This document shows positions 41,770 to 50,086 of a stretch of DNA of 64,000 bases, one piece after another. Within the stretch, counting starts at the first letter, position 1, and each line of letters begins with the position of its first letter. The translations under genes and the position numbers were made by a program. The stretch is from Elusimicrobiota bacterium (GTDB lineage: Bacteria > Elusimicrobiota > Elusimicrobia > UBA1565 > UBA9628): positions 62,001-126,000 of the forward strand of contig JACRDQ010000023.1 in assembly GCA_016218545.1 (NCBI GenBank), given 5' to 3'. A model generated the notes under the pieces. The model saw only the letters and a program-made list of their open reading frames with translations. It was not told where the DNA came from and searched no databases.

Positions 41770-42206
41770 CAGGAGAGCCCCAGGTCCATCAGCACGGCGT
41801 CCGAGCCGTCGCCGTAGTACTTGGGCCTGCGGCCCACGGCCTTGAACCCGGCCGCCTCGTAGAACCCGAGAGCCCGGCCGTTGGCGGCGCTGACCTCGAG
41901 GCTGAGCTTGGAGCAGCCGCTCGAGCGAGCCTCCGCCGCCGCGCCGGCCAGCAGGTCGCGTCCCAGGCCCCGGCCCTGGGCCTCGGGCCGGATCACGATG
42001 GAGGTCAGCTCGGCCTCGGGAGGGACCACCAGCAGGGCCGCGAAGCCCTGGACCCGGCCCGCGTCTTCGAGCACGAGGAGGCGGGAGCGGGCCGAGCCGA
42101 GTCCCGCGGCGAGCGAGGACTCGCTCCACTGGGGAGCGGCGGGGCAGGAGCGCTCGATGGCGAGCAGCTCAGGCAGGTCAGCCGGTCTAGCCGGTCTTGC
42201 GTTCAT
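41769..42206 (-). CDS. rimI: RimI-like ribosomal-protein/tRNA-linked N-acetyltransferase
   Basis: The 145-residue GNAT protein has motif A VIRPEAQGRGLGRDLL and the C-terminal LEVSAANGRALGFYEAAGF typical of RimI, which acetylates the N-terminus of ribosomal protein bS18. Its place right after tsaE and tsaB is the common tsaB-rimI neighbourhood. The ATG at 42206 lies inside the tsaB end (20-bp overlap) with no clear Shine-Dalgarno, so it is probably translated by coupling. Confidence 0.85.
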   Translation of the reverse strand: MNARPARPADLPELLAIERSCPAAPQWSESSLAAGLGSARSRLLVLEDAGRVQGFAALLVVPPEAELTSIVIRPEAQGRGLGRDLLAGAAAEARSSGCSKLSLEVSAANGRALGFYEAAGFKAVGRRPKYYGDGSDAVLMDLGLS

Positions 42207-42825
42207 AGCCCGCGGGCTTGAGGTACAGGGGCTCATAAGCGGGCAGCCTCTTCCTTGAGAGGAGCTCGAGCCCGTACGCCAGGACCTCCCTGGCTCCGGG
42301 CACGGCCTCCACGACCGCCGCTCCCCCCTCCTTGATGGCCGGCCAGGCCAGGGCCCAATCCTCGGGCTTGGACCAGGAAGGAGGAGCCAGGGGCCGCAGG
42401 GCGCCGGCGCAGGAGAAGAGCTGGTGGTAGCGCTCTTCCTTCCAGCCCGGGATCACGGCGCAGACGCGCTCGGCTCCGGCCTGCCTGCACGCCCCGGCCT
42501 CCCTGAAGGCCAGGGCCGAGAGCCTGCTGACCGCGATGACCGGCACCGAGAGCCTGGAGCCGGCCACGGCGCAGAAGGTCATGCCGATGCGGATGCCCGT
42601 GAACCTGCCCGGCCCGCTGGCGGAAGCCAGGGCGGTGAGGTCCTCCATAGCCAGGCGCGCCTTCTTGAGCAGACGCTCCACCACCGTGAAGAGCATGCTG
42701 TCATGCCCGCGCCCCGCTTCCACGGACGCGGCGTAGTCCTTGCCCCCGGCCCTCAAGGCGGCGCTGAGCATGTCTTCGGTGGTGTCCACCGCGAGCACGC
42801 GGTCCGGAGGCTTCGGGGTCGTCAT
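42187..42825 (-). CDS. tsaB: t6A biosynthesis protein TsaB
   Basis: The 212-residue protein begins VLAVDTTEDMLSAAL and contains ASASGPGRFTGIRIGM, the TsaB/YeaZ signature. TsaB is the inactive partner that activates TsaD for N6-threonylcarbamoyl-adenosine formation on tRNAs reading ANN codons. TsaE lies directly upstream with a 4-bp overlap; TsaD and TsaC are elsewhere. Confidence 0.92.
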   Translation of the reverse strand: MTTPKPPDRVLAVDTTEDMLSAALRAGGKDYAASVEAGRGHDSMLFTVVERLLKKARLAMEDLTALASASGPGRFTGIRIGMTFCAVAGSRLSVPVIAVSRLSALAFREAGACRQAGAERVCAVIPGWKEERYHQLFSCAGALRPLAPPSWSKPEDWALAWPAIKEGGAAVVEAVPGAREVLAYGLELLSRKRLPAYEPLYLKPAGYERKTG

Positions 42826-43304
42826 GAGGACCTGATTATATGAAAGAGGAGCCGCTGACGGAGCTCGCGGGCCCTGGCGCCGAAGGCCTTGAAGGAGACC
42901 TTGCGCTCGTTCTCGGCCTTGCCGTAGGAGAGCCGCACCTCGAGGCGCTCCTCTGGCAGGTAGCCCCGCCCCGCCTCGGGCCACTCCACCACGCACGCGG
43001 CCCCGGGGTCGGACACGTAGTCCTCAAGCCCGATGTCCCGGGTCTGGTCTACGGCCACGCGGTAGAAGTCGATGTGGTAGAGGGTCAGCCGCCTGGCGGC
43101 GTAGACCCGGACCAGGACGAAGGTGGGGCTGGAGACCCGGCCCTTGTACCCGGCCCCGAGGGCGATGCCCTGGGTGAGGGTGGTCTTGCCCGCTCCCAGG
43201 TCTCCGACGAGGAGGACGCAGTCGCCTCCGCGGAGGAGCGAGCCCAGCCTGCGGCCCAAGGCGCGGGTCTTCTCCGCGCTCTCGAGCGCCGTCTCATGAG
43301 GCAT
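42822..43304 (-). CDS. tsaE: t6A biosynthesis ATPase TsaE
   Basis: The 160-residue P-loop protein has Walker A in GDLGAGKTTLTQGIA, then SPTFVLVRVY and LYHIDFYRV, and VVEWPEAG near the middle, the standard TsaE/YjeE pattern. It hydrolyses ATP to drive turnover of the TsaB-TsaD complex. The start overlaps thiL by 11 bp. Confidence 0.95.
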   Translation of the reverse strand: MPHETALESAEKTRALGRRLGSLLRGGDCVLLVGDLGAGKTTLTQGIALGAGYKGRVSSPTFVLVRVYAARRLTLYHIDFYRVAVDQTRDIGLEDYVSDPGAACVVEWPEAGRGYLPEERLEVRLSYGKAENERKVSFKAFGARARELRQRLLFHIIRSS

Positions 43305-44205
43305 GGAAGTGGTCGAACCCCCCCCTGGGCAGGGAGGTCTTCCTGGCGGTCATGCGGCCGACCGGGTAGGCGCCGGGGAGCGCGGCCTTGACGGCGCGCC
43401 ACTTCGACGGCGGGACCGTGAACACGAGGCCGAAGTCCTCTCCGGCGTGCGGGTCGCCCCGCACCGGGGCGCGGGAGAGGTCGACCTCGGCGCCCAGGCC
43501 CGAGCTTTCGGCCAACAGGCTCACGGAGCGGGCCAGGCCGTCGGAGTTGTCGATGAGGCTCGTGGCCAGGCCCTTCCTGGCCAGGACCGAGGCGGCCTTG
43601 AACTGGGGAGCGGGCTCGTAGAAGGCGCGGATGGCCGGCCCGGTCCTGCGCCCGGCCTTCAAGGCCTTGAGCCCTTCGGCTGCCGCCCCCAGGGGCCCGA
43701 CCCCCGCGATGAGGTCGCCTGCGCGCGCAGTCGAGCGCTTGAGCACGCGGCCGGGCAGCGCCGCTCCGAGCGCGGTCATGGAGAAGAATACCTTGGAGGA
43801 GCGGCTCAAGTTCCCGCCCGCCACCGGGGTCCTGAAAGCCTTGGCGTCGTCGCAGAGGCCGTCGAGGAAATCGACGGCCCAGCTCCTGGGAGCGGAAGAC
43901 GGGAACCCGGCGCTCACGATCACGGCCAGGGGCTCCACGTCCCCCATGGCGGCCAGGTCGCTCAAGTTGACGCGGAAGAGCTTGTGCCCCAGCCTCCTGA
44001 AATCGGCCCACCCGGTCTCGAAGTGGGTGCCCTCGGCCAGGTCGTCCTGCGTGGCCACGAGGACCCGCCCCGGGGTCAGGCGCAGGACCGCGGCGTCATC
44101 CCCGGGCCCGAGCACGAGGCCCTTGGCCCGCTGGCGGGAGAAGCGCTTGAAGATGATGGACAGCAGGCCTCGCTCACCCAAGGCGGCAAGGGTCTTCATG
44201 ACCAT
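43294..44205 (-). CDS. thiL: Thiamine-monophosphate kinase
   Basis: ThiL makes thiamine diphosphate, the cofactor of the ThDP enzyme at the other end of the window. The 303-residue product has VLGPGDDAAVL, VATQDDLAEGTHF, VNLSDLAAMG, AGGNLSRS and LIDNSDGLARS, all typical. A second ATG (44199) two codons in is equally possible. It is 19 bp after nnrD. The C-terminus overlaps tsaE. Confidence 0.92.
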   Translation of the reverse strand: MVMKTLAALGERGLLSIIFKRFSRQRAKGLVLGPGDDAAVLRLTPGRVLVATQDDLAEGTHFETGWADFRRLGHKLFRVNLSDLAAMGDVEPLAVIVSAGFPSSAPRSWAVDFLDGLCDDAKAFRTPVAGGNLSRSSKVFFSMTALGAALPGRVLKRSTARAGDLIAGVGPLGAAAEGLKALKAGRRTGPAIRAFYEPAPQFKAASVLARKGLATSLIDNSDGLARSVSLLAESSGLGAEVDLSRAPVRGDPHAGEDFGLVFTVPPSKWRAVKAALPGAYPVGRMTARKTSLPRGGFDHFHAS

Positions 44206-44224
44206 CCACTGGCGTCAGACACCA

Positions 44225-45130
44225 TCACTGGGCACTTTTCCTGAACGCGTCGGGGAAGCGCGCCAGGACGTCGCTCGGGGTCATGGCCCAGGCCGTGAGC
44301 TCCTTCTCGGCGAGTTCGCCGGCGAGGCCGTGGATCCTGGCGCCGAGGCTGGCGGCCCGGAACGCAAGCTCCCCCTCGACCCGGCCCGAGGCGAGCATCT
44401 GGACCCAGAGTCCTCCGATGAGCCCGGCGAGCAGGTCGCCGGAGCCGCCCTTGGCCAGGCCCGGGCCGCCCGTGGGATTGACCTCGACCGTGGAGCCGTC
44501 CGTGATGACCGTGCCTTTGCCCTTGAGGACCACGACGCCCCCCCAGGCCCGGGCCAGCTCCTTGGCCGCGGCCTCGCGGTCCTGGACCACTTCGGGCACG
44601 CTGGTGTGCAGGCACCTGGCCATCTCGCCCGGGTGCGGGGTGAAGACCGTGCGGCCGCCCCGGCGCTTGAGCATCTCGGCCACCTGGGCCCTGTCCTGGA
44701 GCGCGAGGTTGTTGAGGGCGTCGGCGTCCACGACCGCGGGGAGAGGCACGCCGTCGAGCACGTGCACCACGAACTTGGCGGTCTCGGGGTGCGTGGAGAT
44801 GCCCGGGCCCATGGCCAGGGCGGTGAAATCCTTGTCCTTGACCGCGTCCTTGATGCGCGAGACGCCGTCGGGCCTGAAGCACCCGGCCGTGTCGGGCAGG
44901 CCCATGGTGACGGCCTCGGGCACGGCCGGAGCCACGGCCGCCTGCAGGCTCGCCGGGACCGCCAGGGTCACGAGCCCGGCGCCCGAGCGCAGGGCGGCCC
45001 GGCACGCGAGGATGGCGGCTCCGGCCATGCCGGAGGAGCCCGCGAGGATGAGGAGGTGGCCGAACGTGCCCTTGTGGTCCGACGGCTCGCGCCGGACCAG
45101 GCCGGAAGCCGGCTTGCGGGGCTTTTTCAC
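44225..45130 (-). CDS. nnrD: ADP/ATP-dependent NAD(P)H-hydrate dehydratase
   Basis: The 301-residue ribokinase-like protein repairs damaged NAD(P)H hydrates. It has FGHLLILAGSSGMAGAAILA, AMGPGIS, VVDADALNNLA, FTPHPGEMARCL, VVLKGKGT and GGSGDLLAGLIGG. Only this domain is present; the epimerase domain (NnrE) usually fused at the N-terminus is absent and must be separate or missing. GTG at 45130 overlaps the acpS stop (GTGA). Confidence 0.92.
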   Translation of the reverse strand: MKKPRKPASGLVRREPSDHKGTFGHLLILAGSSGMAGAAILACRAALRSGAGLVTLAVPASLQAAVAPAVPEAVTMGLPDTAGCFRPDGVSRIKDAVKDKDFTALAMGPGISTHPETAKFVVHVLDGVPLPAVVDADALNNLALQDRAQVAEMLKRRGGRTVFTPHPGEMARCLHTSVPEVVQDREAAAKELARAWGGVVVLKGKGTVITDGSTVEVNPTGGPGLAKGGSGDLLAGLIGGLWVQMLASGRVEGELAFRAASLGARIHGLAGELAEKELTAWAMTPSDVLARFPDAFRKSAQ

Positions 45131-45468
45131 AGCTTGGCCGCGACCGCGGCGGCGTAGGCCTCGCAGTGCGAGAGGCTCAGCTTCACCCCGGAGGCCCTGC
45201 GCCCCTTGATGAGGACCCCGGGCTTGCCGCGCGGGGTGCGCGAGACCGAGATGTCCCTCAGGGTCAGGTCCAGCCTGCCCAAAGCCTTCCACACCGCTTC
45301 TTTGGCCGCGAAGCGCACCGCGAAGTGCTGCCAGGGGTTGGCCTGCTTCCTGCAGTAGGCGATCTCGGCGTCGGTGAAGACGCGGGTGAGGAACCGGGGC
45401 GCCTTCCGCGCCACGCGCTTGACGCGGCCGATCTCGACGATGTCCAGCCCCAGTTCCAGGCCTTTCAT
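45127..45468 (-). CDS. acpS: Holo-[acyl-carrier-protein] synthase
   Basis: The 113-residue protein transfers 4'-phosphopantetheine from CoA to ACP. It has GLDIVEIGRVKRV (metal aspartate), TDAEIAYC and FAAKEAVWKAL with the glutamate, and ends SLSHCEAYAAAVA. The ATG at 45468 overlaps the stop of the membrane-anchored gene upstream (ATGA). Confidence 0.95.
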   Translation of the reverse strand: MKGLELGLDIVEIGRVKRVARKAPRFLTRVFTDAEIAYCRKQANPWQHFAVRFAAKEAVWKALGRLDLTLRDISVSRTPRGKPGVLIKGRRASGVKLSLSHCEAYAAAVAAKL

Positions 45469-45899
45469 GGCAGCCCCACGAACCTCAGCACCACGGCCTC
45501 GGGCCGGACCTCGGCGACCGTGGCCACCACGGTCCTGCACCGGCCCCCCGCGACCGCGGAATTGAGGGGAAAGGCGGACTCGTTCTCCAGGATGAGGGGC
45601 TCGGAGGGCTTGCCCGCCAGATAGGCCGTGCCCCAGGAGGGATGGTCCACGCACCAGACCACGGGCTTGCCGATGCAGCGGGCGGGCTCGCGGCGGATGG
45701 CGGCGTAGTCGAGGCCGAGCCCGTTGGCCTCCTCGATGAGGGCGCTCAGGGATACCTTCTGGGACCGCCGCTCCATGAACCCGCCGGCCACCGCGGCCAG
45801 GATGTCCATCACCGGCCCCCGCGTGAGAAGGAAGCCCGCGGCGACAGCCGCGCCGACGACGAGTCCCAGACGCCGCCAACGCAGGGACGGGGGGATCAT
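45465..45899 (-). CDS. Membrane-anchored protein of unknown function
   Basis: The 144-residue protein has an N-terminal hydrophobic segment (LGLVVGAAVAAGFLLT) that would act as a signal anchor. A soluble region follows with CIGKPVVWCVDHPSWGTAYL, containing two cysteines, and a C-terminal beta-rich VVATVAEVRPEAVVLRFV. It overlaps glmS and acpS by 4 bp each, so it belongs to the operon. I do not recognise the family; an OB-like fold is possible. Confidence 0.72.
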   Translation of the reverse strand: MIPPSLRWRRLGLVVGAAVAAGFLLTRGPVMDILAAVAGGFMERRSQKVSLSALIEEANGLGLDYAAIRREPARCIGKPVVWCVDHPSWGTAYLAGKPSEPLILENESAFPLNSAVAGGRCRTVVATVAEVRPEAVVLRFVGLP

Positions 45900-47761
45900 T
45901 CCACGGTCACGCTCTTCGCGAGATTCCTCGGCTGATCGACGTCACAACCCCGCAGCACGGCGATGTGGTACGCCAGGAGCTGAAGGGGCACCACGTTGAC
46001 GAGGGGAGAGAGGAGCTCGTCCATCGCGGGCAGGCGCAGCACGAAGTCGTTCTTGCCGGCGTCGATCTTGTCGCCCTCGGACGCGAGGATGATGCACTGG
46101 CCGCCGCGGGCTCGGACCTCCATGACGTTGGAGGCGAGCTTCTCCTGCACCCTGGAGCGCGTCGCGATGACCATGACCGGGATCTCTCCGTCCACCAGCG
46201 CGATGGGGCCGTGCTTGAGCTCCCCGGCCGCGTAGCCCTCGGCGTGGATGTAGGAGATCTCCTTGAGCTTGAGCGCGCCTTCCATGGCGATCGGGAAGTT
46301 GAGGTGCCGGGCGATGTAGAGGAAGTTGCTCTTCTTGTGCAGGGCCTTGGCGATCTCGATGATCCTGGGCTCGAGCTTCAGGGCCGCGCGGATGCGGCCC
46401 GGGATGCGCACCAGGTCGTCGATGATCTCGCGGGCCTGGGACTCCTTGAGGGCCCCCCGCGCCACGCCCGCGTGCACGGCGAACAGGACGAGTCCGGTGA
46501 GCTGGCCGATGAAGGCCTTGGTCGAGGCCACCCCGCACTCGGGGCCGCAGTGGGTGTAGAGGTTGTAGTCGGCCGCCCGGGTGATGGCCGAGCCCACGCT
46601 GTTGCAGACCGCGAAGACCTTGGCGCCCTTCTCCTTGGCGCAGCGCACCGCGGCGAGGGTGTCGGCCGTCTCGCCGGACTGCGAGACCGCCACGACCAGG
46701 TCCTTGGGCCCGAGCACGTGCTGGCGGTAGCGGAACTCGGAGGCGATCTCGACCTGGGCCGGGACGTCGGCCAGGTCCTCGATCCAGTAGCGGCCGATCA
46801 TGCACGCGTGGTGGGCCGTGCCGCAGGCCACGAGGTAGATCTGCCGGAGGCCCTTCAAGACGTCGGGCGAGAGGCCCGTCTCGCGCTGGAGCACCCCGTC
46901 GCGCAGGGGGAAGAGCCGGCCGCGCATGGAGTCCTCGCAGGACTCGGGCTGCTCGTAGATCTCCTTGATCATGAAGTGCTTGTGCCCGCCCTTCTCCGCC
47001 ATGGAGCGGTTCCACGCGATGGTCTGGACGGGCTTCTCGACCTTGCGGCCCGCCAGGGTGAAGAAGGAGGCGCCGCCGGCCTTGAGCACGGCCATCTCGC
47101 CGTCGTCGAGGAACACGGCCTTGCGGGTGTGATCGAGGAAGGCCGGGACGTCCGAGCCGAGGAAGGTCTCCCCGGTCCCCAGGCCGATGACGAGCGGAGA
47201 GGAGGTCTTGGCCGCGATGATGGTGCCGGGCGCCTTCGCCCAGAGCACCGCCAGCGCGTAGGCGCCGCGCACGTCGTTCAAGGCCTGCCGGACCGCCTCG
47301 AAGAGGAGCGGGTCGTTGAAGTCGGGCTTGGCGTGCTTGCCCGACGCCCGGAGCTTCTCCTCGATGAGGTGCACCACGACCTCGGTGTCGGTCTCGGACT
47401 CGAACTTATGCCCCGCCGCGACGAGCTTCTCCTTGAGCTCGAGGTAGTTCTCGATGATGCCGTTGTGGATGACGACGAGGGACTTGGTGCAGTCCGTGTG
47501 CGGGTGGGCGTTCTCTTCCGAGGGCTTGCCGTGCGTGGCCCAGCGCGTGTGCCCTACGGCCAGCGTGCCCTTGAGCGGCGAGGCCTCCAGGAGCGCGTCG
47601 AGCTGGGAGAGCTTCCCCTGGGCGCGGCGGCGCTCGATGGCGGCTCCTGAGACCGCCGCGATGCCGGCGGAGTCATAGCCGCGGTACTCGAGCCTGCGCA
47701 AGCCGTCCATCAAGATGGGCACGGCCTGCCGCGACCCGACGTAGCCGACGATGCCGCACAT
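45896..47761 (-). CDS. glmS: Glutamine-fructose-6-phosphate aminotransferase
   Basis: GlmS makes glucosamine 6-phosphate, the first step to UDP-GlcNAc. The 621-residue product has the N-terminal nucleophile Cys2 in MCGIVGYVG, RLEYRGYDSAG and GHTRWATHG for the glutaminase half. Two SIS domains follow (ACGTAHHAC, VVAVSQSGETADTL, ASTKAFIGQL) and the C-terminus is LAKSVTVE. No Shine-Dalgarno is visible. A 29-bp hairpin and a 16-codon leader frame end just before the ATG and may control translation. I see no glmS ribozyme. Confidence 0.96.
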   Translation of the reverse strand: MCGIVGYVGSRQAVPILMDGLRRLEYRGYDSAGIAAVSGAAIERRRAQGKLSQLDALLEASPLKGTLAVGHTRWATHGKPSEENAHPHTDCTKSLVVIHNGIIENYLELKEKLVAAGHKFESETDTEVVVHLIEEKLRASGKHAKPDFNDPLLFEAVRQALNDVRGAYALAVLWAKAPGTIIAAKTSSPLVIGLGTGETFLGSDVPAFLDHTRKAVFLDDGEMAVLKAGGASFFTLAGRKVEKPVQTIAWNRSMAEKGGHKHFMIKEIYEQPESCEDSMRGRLFPLRDGVLQRETGLSPDVLKGLRQIYLVACGTAHHACMIGRYWIEDLADVPAQVEIASEFRYRQHVLGPKDLVVAVSQSGETADTLAAVRCAKEKGAKVFAVCNSVGSAITRAADYNLYTHCGPECGVASTKAFIGQLTGLVLFAVHAGVARGALKESQAREIIDDLVRIPGRIRAALKLEPRIIEIAKALHKKSNFLYIARHLNFPIAMEGALKLKEISYIHAEGYAAGELKHGPIALVDGEIPVMVIATRSRVQEKLASNVMEVRARGGQCIILASEGDKIDAGKNDFVLRLPAMDELLSPLVNVVPLQLLAYHIAVLRGCDVDQPRNLAKSVTVE

Positions 47762-47764
47762 CTG

Positions 47765-47815
47765 CTAGCCTGGGAAGGCGCTGCCTTCCCAGGCTCGCCG
47801 TTCGCCGTTCTTCAT
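47765..47815 (-). CDS. Putative 16-residue glmS leader peptide
   Basis: An ATG at 47815 opens MKNGERRAWEGSAFPG, stopping with TAG at 47765-47767, three bases before the glmS ATG. The frame runs straight through the hairpin that precedes glmS, so ribosomes translating it would open the stem and reach the glmS start. A GAGAG is the only upstream Shine-Dalgarno-like sequence. The peptide has no known family. I infer a leader with translational coupling. Confidence 0.45.
   Translation of the reverse strand: MKNGERRAWEGSAFPG
47767..47795. promoter_or_regulatory. Perfect 13-bp hairpin in glmS leader
   Basis: The arms AGCCTGGGAAGGC (47767-47779) and GCCTTCCCAGGCT (47783-47795) are perfect complements with a 3-nt loop. 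On the mRNA the hairpin ends 5 nt before the glmS ATG, close enough to block ribosome binding. Just upstream are the perfect palindromes TGAGAGCTCTCA (47815-47826) and CAACTGATCAGTTG (47825-47838), the latter spanning the pdxJ stop. Confidence 0.75.
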
Positions 47816-47823
47816 GAGAGCTC

Positions 47824-48552
47824 TCAACTGATCAGTTGTTTCATCTCCGTCACGGCCGTCTTGAGCCCCACGAACACGGACCGGGACACGATGGCGAAGC
47901 CGATGTTGAGGCAGGCCATGTGCGGCAGGCGGGCCACGGCGCGGGCGTTGTGGTAGTCCAGGGCGTGGCCGGCGTGGAGACCGAGCTCCATCTCATGGGC
48001 CAGGTAGCCGGCCAAGGCCAGGGTCTCGAGCTCGGCCGCGGCCTTCTTCTTCTCGCGCGCCGCGGCGTAGGCCGTGGTGCAGAGCTCCACGGTGTCGGCG
48101 CCCAGGGCCTTGGCCCGGCGGACGCTCACCGGGTCGGGGTCCACGAAGAGGCTGACCTCGATGCCGGCCTTCTTGAGTTTCTTGACCGCGTTCTCCACGG
48201 CCTTGTCCTTGGCGTCGAGGAGGTTGAGCCCGCCCAGGGTCGTCACCTCGCGGGGCGTCTCGGGGACCAGGCAGACGGAGGCCGGCTTGGCCCGAAGGGC
48301 CGCGGCCACCATCTCGGGGTCGGAGGAGAGCTCGAGATGCGTCTCACCCTTGAGCTCGCAGAGCCGGAGCAGATCCTGGTCCTGGATGTGCCGACGGTCC
48401 TTGCGGAGGTGGCAGACGATCATGTCCGCGCCCGAGGCCTTGCAGACCTGGGCGGCGGCCACCGGATCGGGCTCGCTCTCCCGGCGCGCCTGGCGCAGGG
48501 TGGCGATGTGGTCGACGTTGACTCCGAGCTTGCAGTGGGACGCGAAAGGCAT
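47824..48552 (-). CDS. pdxJ: Pyridoxine 5'-phosphate synthase
   Basis: PdxJ condenses 1-deoxy-xylulose 5-phosphate with 3-amino-2-oxopropyl phosphate to pyridoxine 5'-phosphate. The 242-residue TIM barrel begins LGVNVDHIATLRQARR, then CHLRKDRRHIQDQD, VSLFVDPDP and LGLHAGHALDYHN, and ends near LNIGFAIVSRSVF. GGAGGA precedes the ATG at 48552. Confidence 0.96.
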   Translation of the reverse strand: MPFASHCKLGVNVDHIATLRQARRESEPDPVAAAQVCKASGADMIVCHLRKDRRHIQDQDLLRLCELKGETHLELSSDPEMVAAALRAKPASVCLVPETPREVTTLGGLNLLDAKDKAVENAVKKLKKAGIEVSLFVDPDPVSVRRAKALGADTVELCTTAYAAAREKKKAAAELETLALAGYLAHEMELGLHAGHALDYHNARAVARLPHMACLNIGFAIVSRSVFVGLKTAVTEMKQLIS

Positions 48553-48569
48553 TTTCTCCTCCGTTGGTT

Positions 48570-49955
48570 CTAGCGCTTGGACTGGGTGCGGCCCCCGGAC
48601 CTCGATCCGGACTCGTGCAGATACGCCTGGGTCAAGTCGGCCGTGACGCGCCGCACCAGCGCGGCGTCCGGCCCCTCGACCATGATGCGGAAAAGCGGTT
48701 CGGTACCGGAGTAGCGGACCACGATGCGGCCGAAGCCCTTCATGCGGTCCTCGTAGCCCCGGATCCTGCGCTGGAAGCCCGGCAGGCTCTTGATCGGGAC
48801 CTTCCTTTCGACGGGCACGTTCTTGAGGAGCTGGGGGAAGACCCGGTAGGCGGGCAGGGCCCGGCTGAAGGGGCGGCCCGACTCCCGGACCGCGGCCAGG
48901 GTCTCGAGCGCGGTCACGATGCCGTCTCCCGTGGGAGCGAAGCAGCGGAAGATGACGTGGCCCGAGGCCTCCCCTCCCAGGGAGAGTCCCTCGGCCTCGA
49001 TGGCGTCGGAGACGTTGCGGTCCCCGACGGGGACCGTCACCGAGGCGATGCCCCGGCCCTCGAGGAACCTGATGAGGCCCAGGTTGGTCATGATCGTCAC
49101 GACCACCTTGTCGCGCCTGAGGACGCCCAGGGCCGCCAGGCGCAGGGCCGCCAGCGCGATGAGGGCGTCGCCGTCGGCGATGCGGCCGCGCTCGTCGCAG
49201 AAGATGGCCCGGTCCGCGTCGCCGTCGAAGGACACGCCCGCGTGCGCGCGGTGCTTGAGCACGGCGCGGCGCATGGTCTCGGTCTCGAGCGCGCCGCAGC
49301 CCTCGTTGATGTTGTAGCCGTCCGGGGAGCATCCGATCCTGAAGACCTCGGCGCCCAGGCCCTCCAGGAGGGCCGGGGCGATGGCCGCGGCGGCGCCGTG
49401 CGCGCAGTCCGCCACGATGCGCATGCCCGAGAGGTCCAGGTGGGCCGGGAAGACGCTGCGCAGGAAATCGGAGTAGCGCTCCATGAAGCCGCGGCCGTCC
49501 TCCGCGGGCAGGGCCGCGCGGCTTCCGGAGGGGGCCGGCCGGCCCACCAGCGCCTCGACCTCGGCCTCGAGGGACTCGGGCATCTTGAGGCCCGAGCCCA
49601 TGAAGAACTTGATGCCGTTGAACTCCGCGGGGTTATGGCTGGCCGAGACCGTGACCCCGGCCAGGGACCCGAGCCTGGAGGCGAGGTACGACACGGCCGG
49701 GGTGGGCGCCACCCCGAGGTCCACCGTCCTGCAGCCGGCCGAAGAGAAGCCGCGCACGAGCTCGCGGCCCAGGGCCGGGCCTGAGGCGCGGGTGTCGCGG
49801 CCCATGACCACGAAGGGCCGGCCGCCGTTGCCGCCCTGGCGCCGCCTGAGCAGGACGCTCGCGGCCGCCCGGGCGATGGAGCGCACGGTCTCGGGCAGGA
49901 GCGGGGGCTTGCCGGGGATGCCCCGGACGCCGTCCGTCCCGAAAAGGCTGGTCAT
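48570..49955 (-). CDS. glmM: Phosphoglucosamine mutase
   Basis: GlmM converts glucosamine 6-phosphate to glucosamine 1-phosphate between GlmS and GlmU. The 461-residue product has LFGTDGVRGIPG, VVMGRDTRASG, the phospho-serine loop VTVSASHNPAEFNGIK (Ser106), the metal loop FDGDADRAI, GEASGHVIF and the C-terminal VRYSGTEPLFRIMVEG. It lies 18 bp before pdxJ. Just upstream is a relic of folP, which normally separates ftsH and glmM. Confidence 0.96.
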   Translation of the reverse strand: MTSLFGTDGVRGIPGKPPLLPETVRSIARAAASVLLRRRQGGNGGRPFVVMGRDTRASGPALGRELVRGFSSAGCRTVDLGVAPTPAVSYLASRLGSLAGVTVSASHNPAEFNGIKFFMGSGLKMPESLEAEVEALVGRPAPSGSRAALPAEDGRGFMERYSDFLRSVFPAHLDLSGMRIVADCAHGAAAAIAPALLEGLGAEVFRIGCSPDGYNINEGCGALETETMRRAVLKHRAHAGVSFDGDADRAIFCDERGRIADGDALIALAALRLAALGVLRRDKVVVTIMTNLGLIRFLEGRGIASVTVPVGDRNVSDAIEAEGLSLGGEASGHVIFRCFAPTGDGIVTALETLAAVRESGRPFSRALPAYRVFPQLLKNVPVERKVPIKSLPGFQRRIRGYEDRMKGFGRIVVRYSGTEPLFRIMVEGPDAALVRRVTADLTQAYLHESGSRSGGRTQSKR

Positions 49956-49977
49956 CTTGGATATTATCGCACAATCC

Positions 49978-50086
49978 TCATACGGCTTGGGCCGCGCGCG
50001 AGAAGGAGTCCTCGGCGACGTTGACGATGCCCATGACGAGGGGCTCTCCGCGCGGCTCGAAGAGCCGGCGGACGCAGACGCCCCGG
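49978..50086 (-). pseudogene. folP: folP (dihydropteroate synthase) 5' remnant
   Basis: Directly after the ftsH stop, a frame reads RRLFEPRGEPLVMGIVNV and continues AEDSFSRAAQAV before a TGA at 49978-49980. The segment PLVMGIVNV..DSFS is the N-terminal pterin-site motif of dihydropteroate synthase (usual form MGVLNVTPDSFSDGG). Nothing of the remaining 250 or so residues is found before glmM. Since ftsH-folP-glmM is the usual order in many bacteria, this looks like a folP that lost its body by deletion. The motif is short, so the call is not certain. Confidence 0.65.

Noticed and set aside
37984..41817. Very long open frame (over 1200 codons) antisense to the TPR and glycogen synthase genes
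   Set aside because: It is a by-product of GC-rich codon bias. The opposite-strand genes have clear domains and this frame has only Gly/Arg/Leu-rich composition with no motif.
45896..47823. glmS ribozyme
   Set aside because: The 62-bp leader is too short and lacks the ribozyme core; only a simple hairpin is present.
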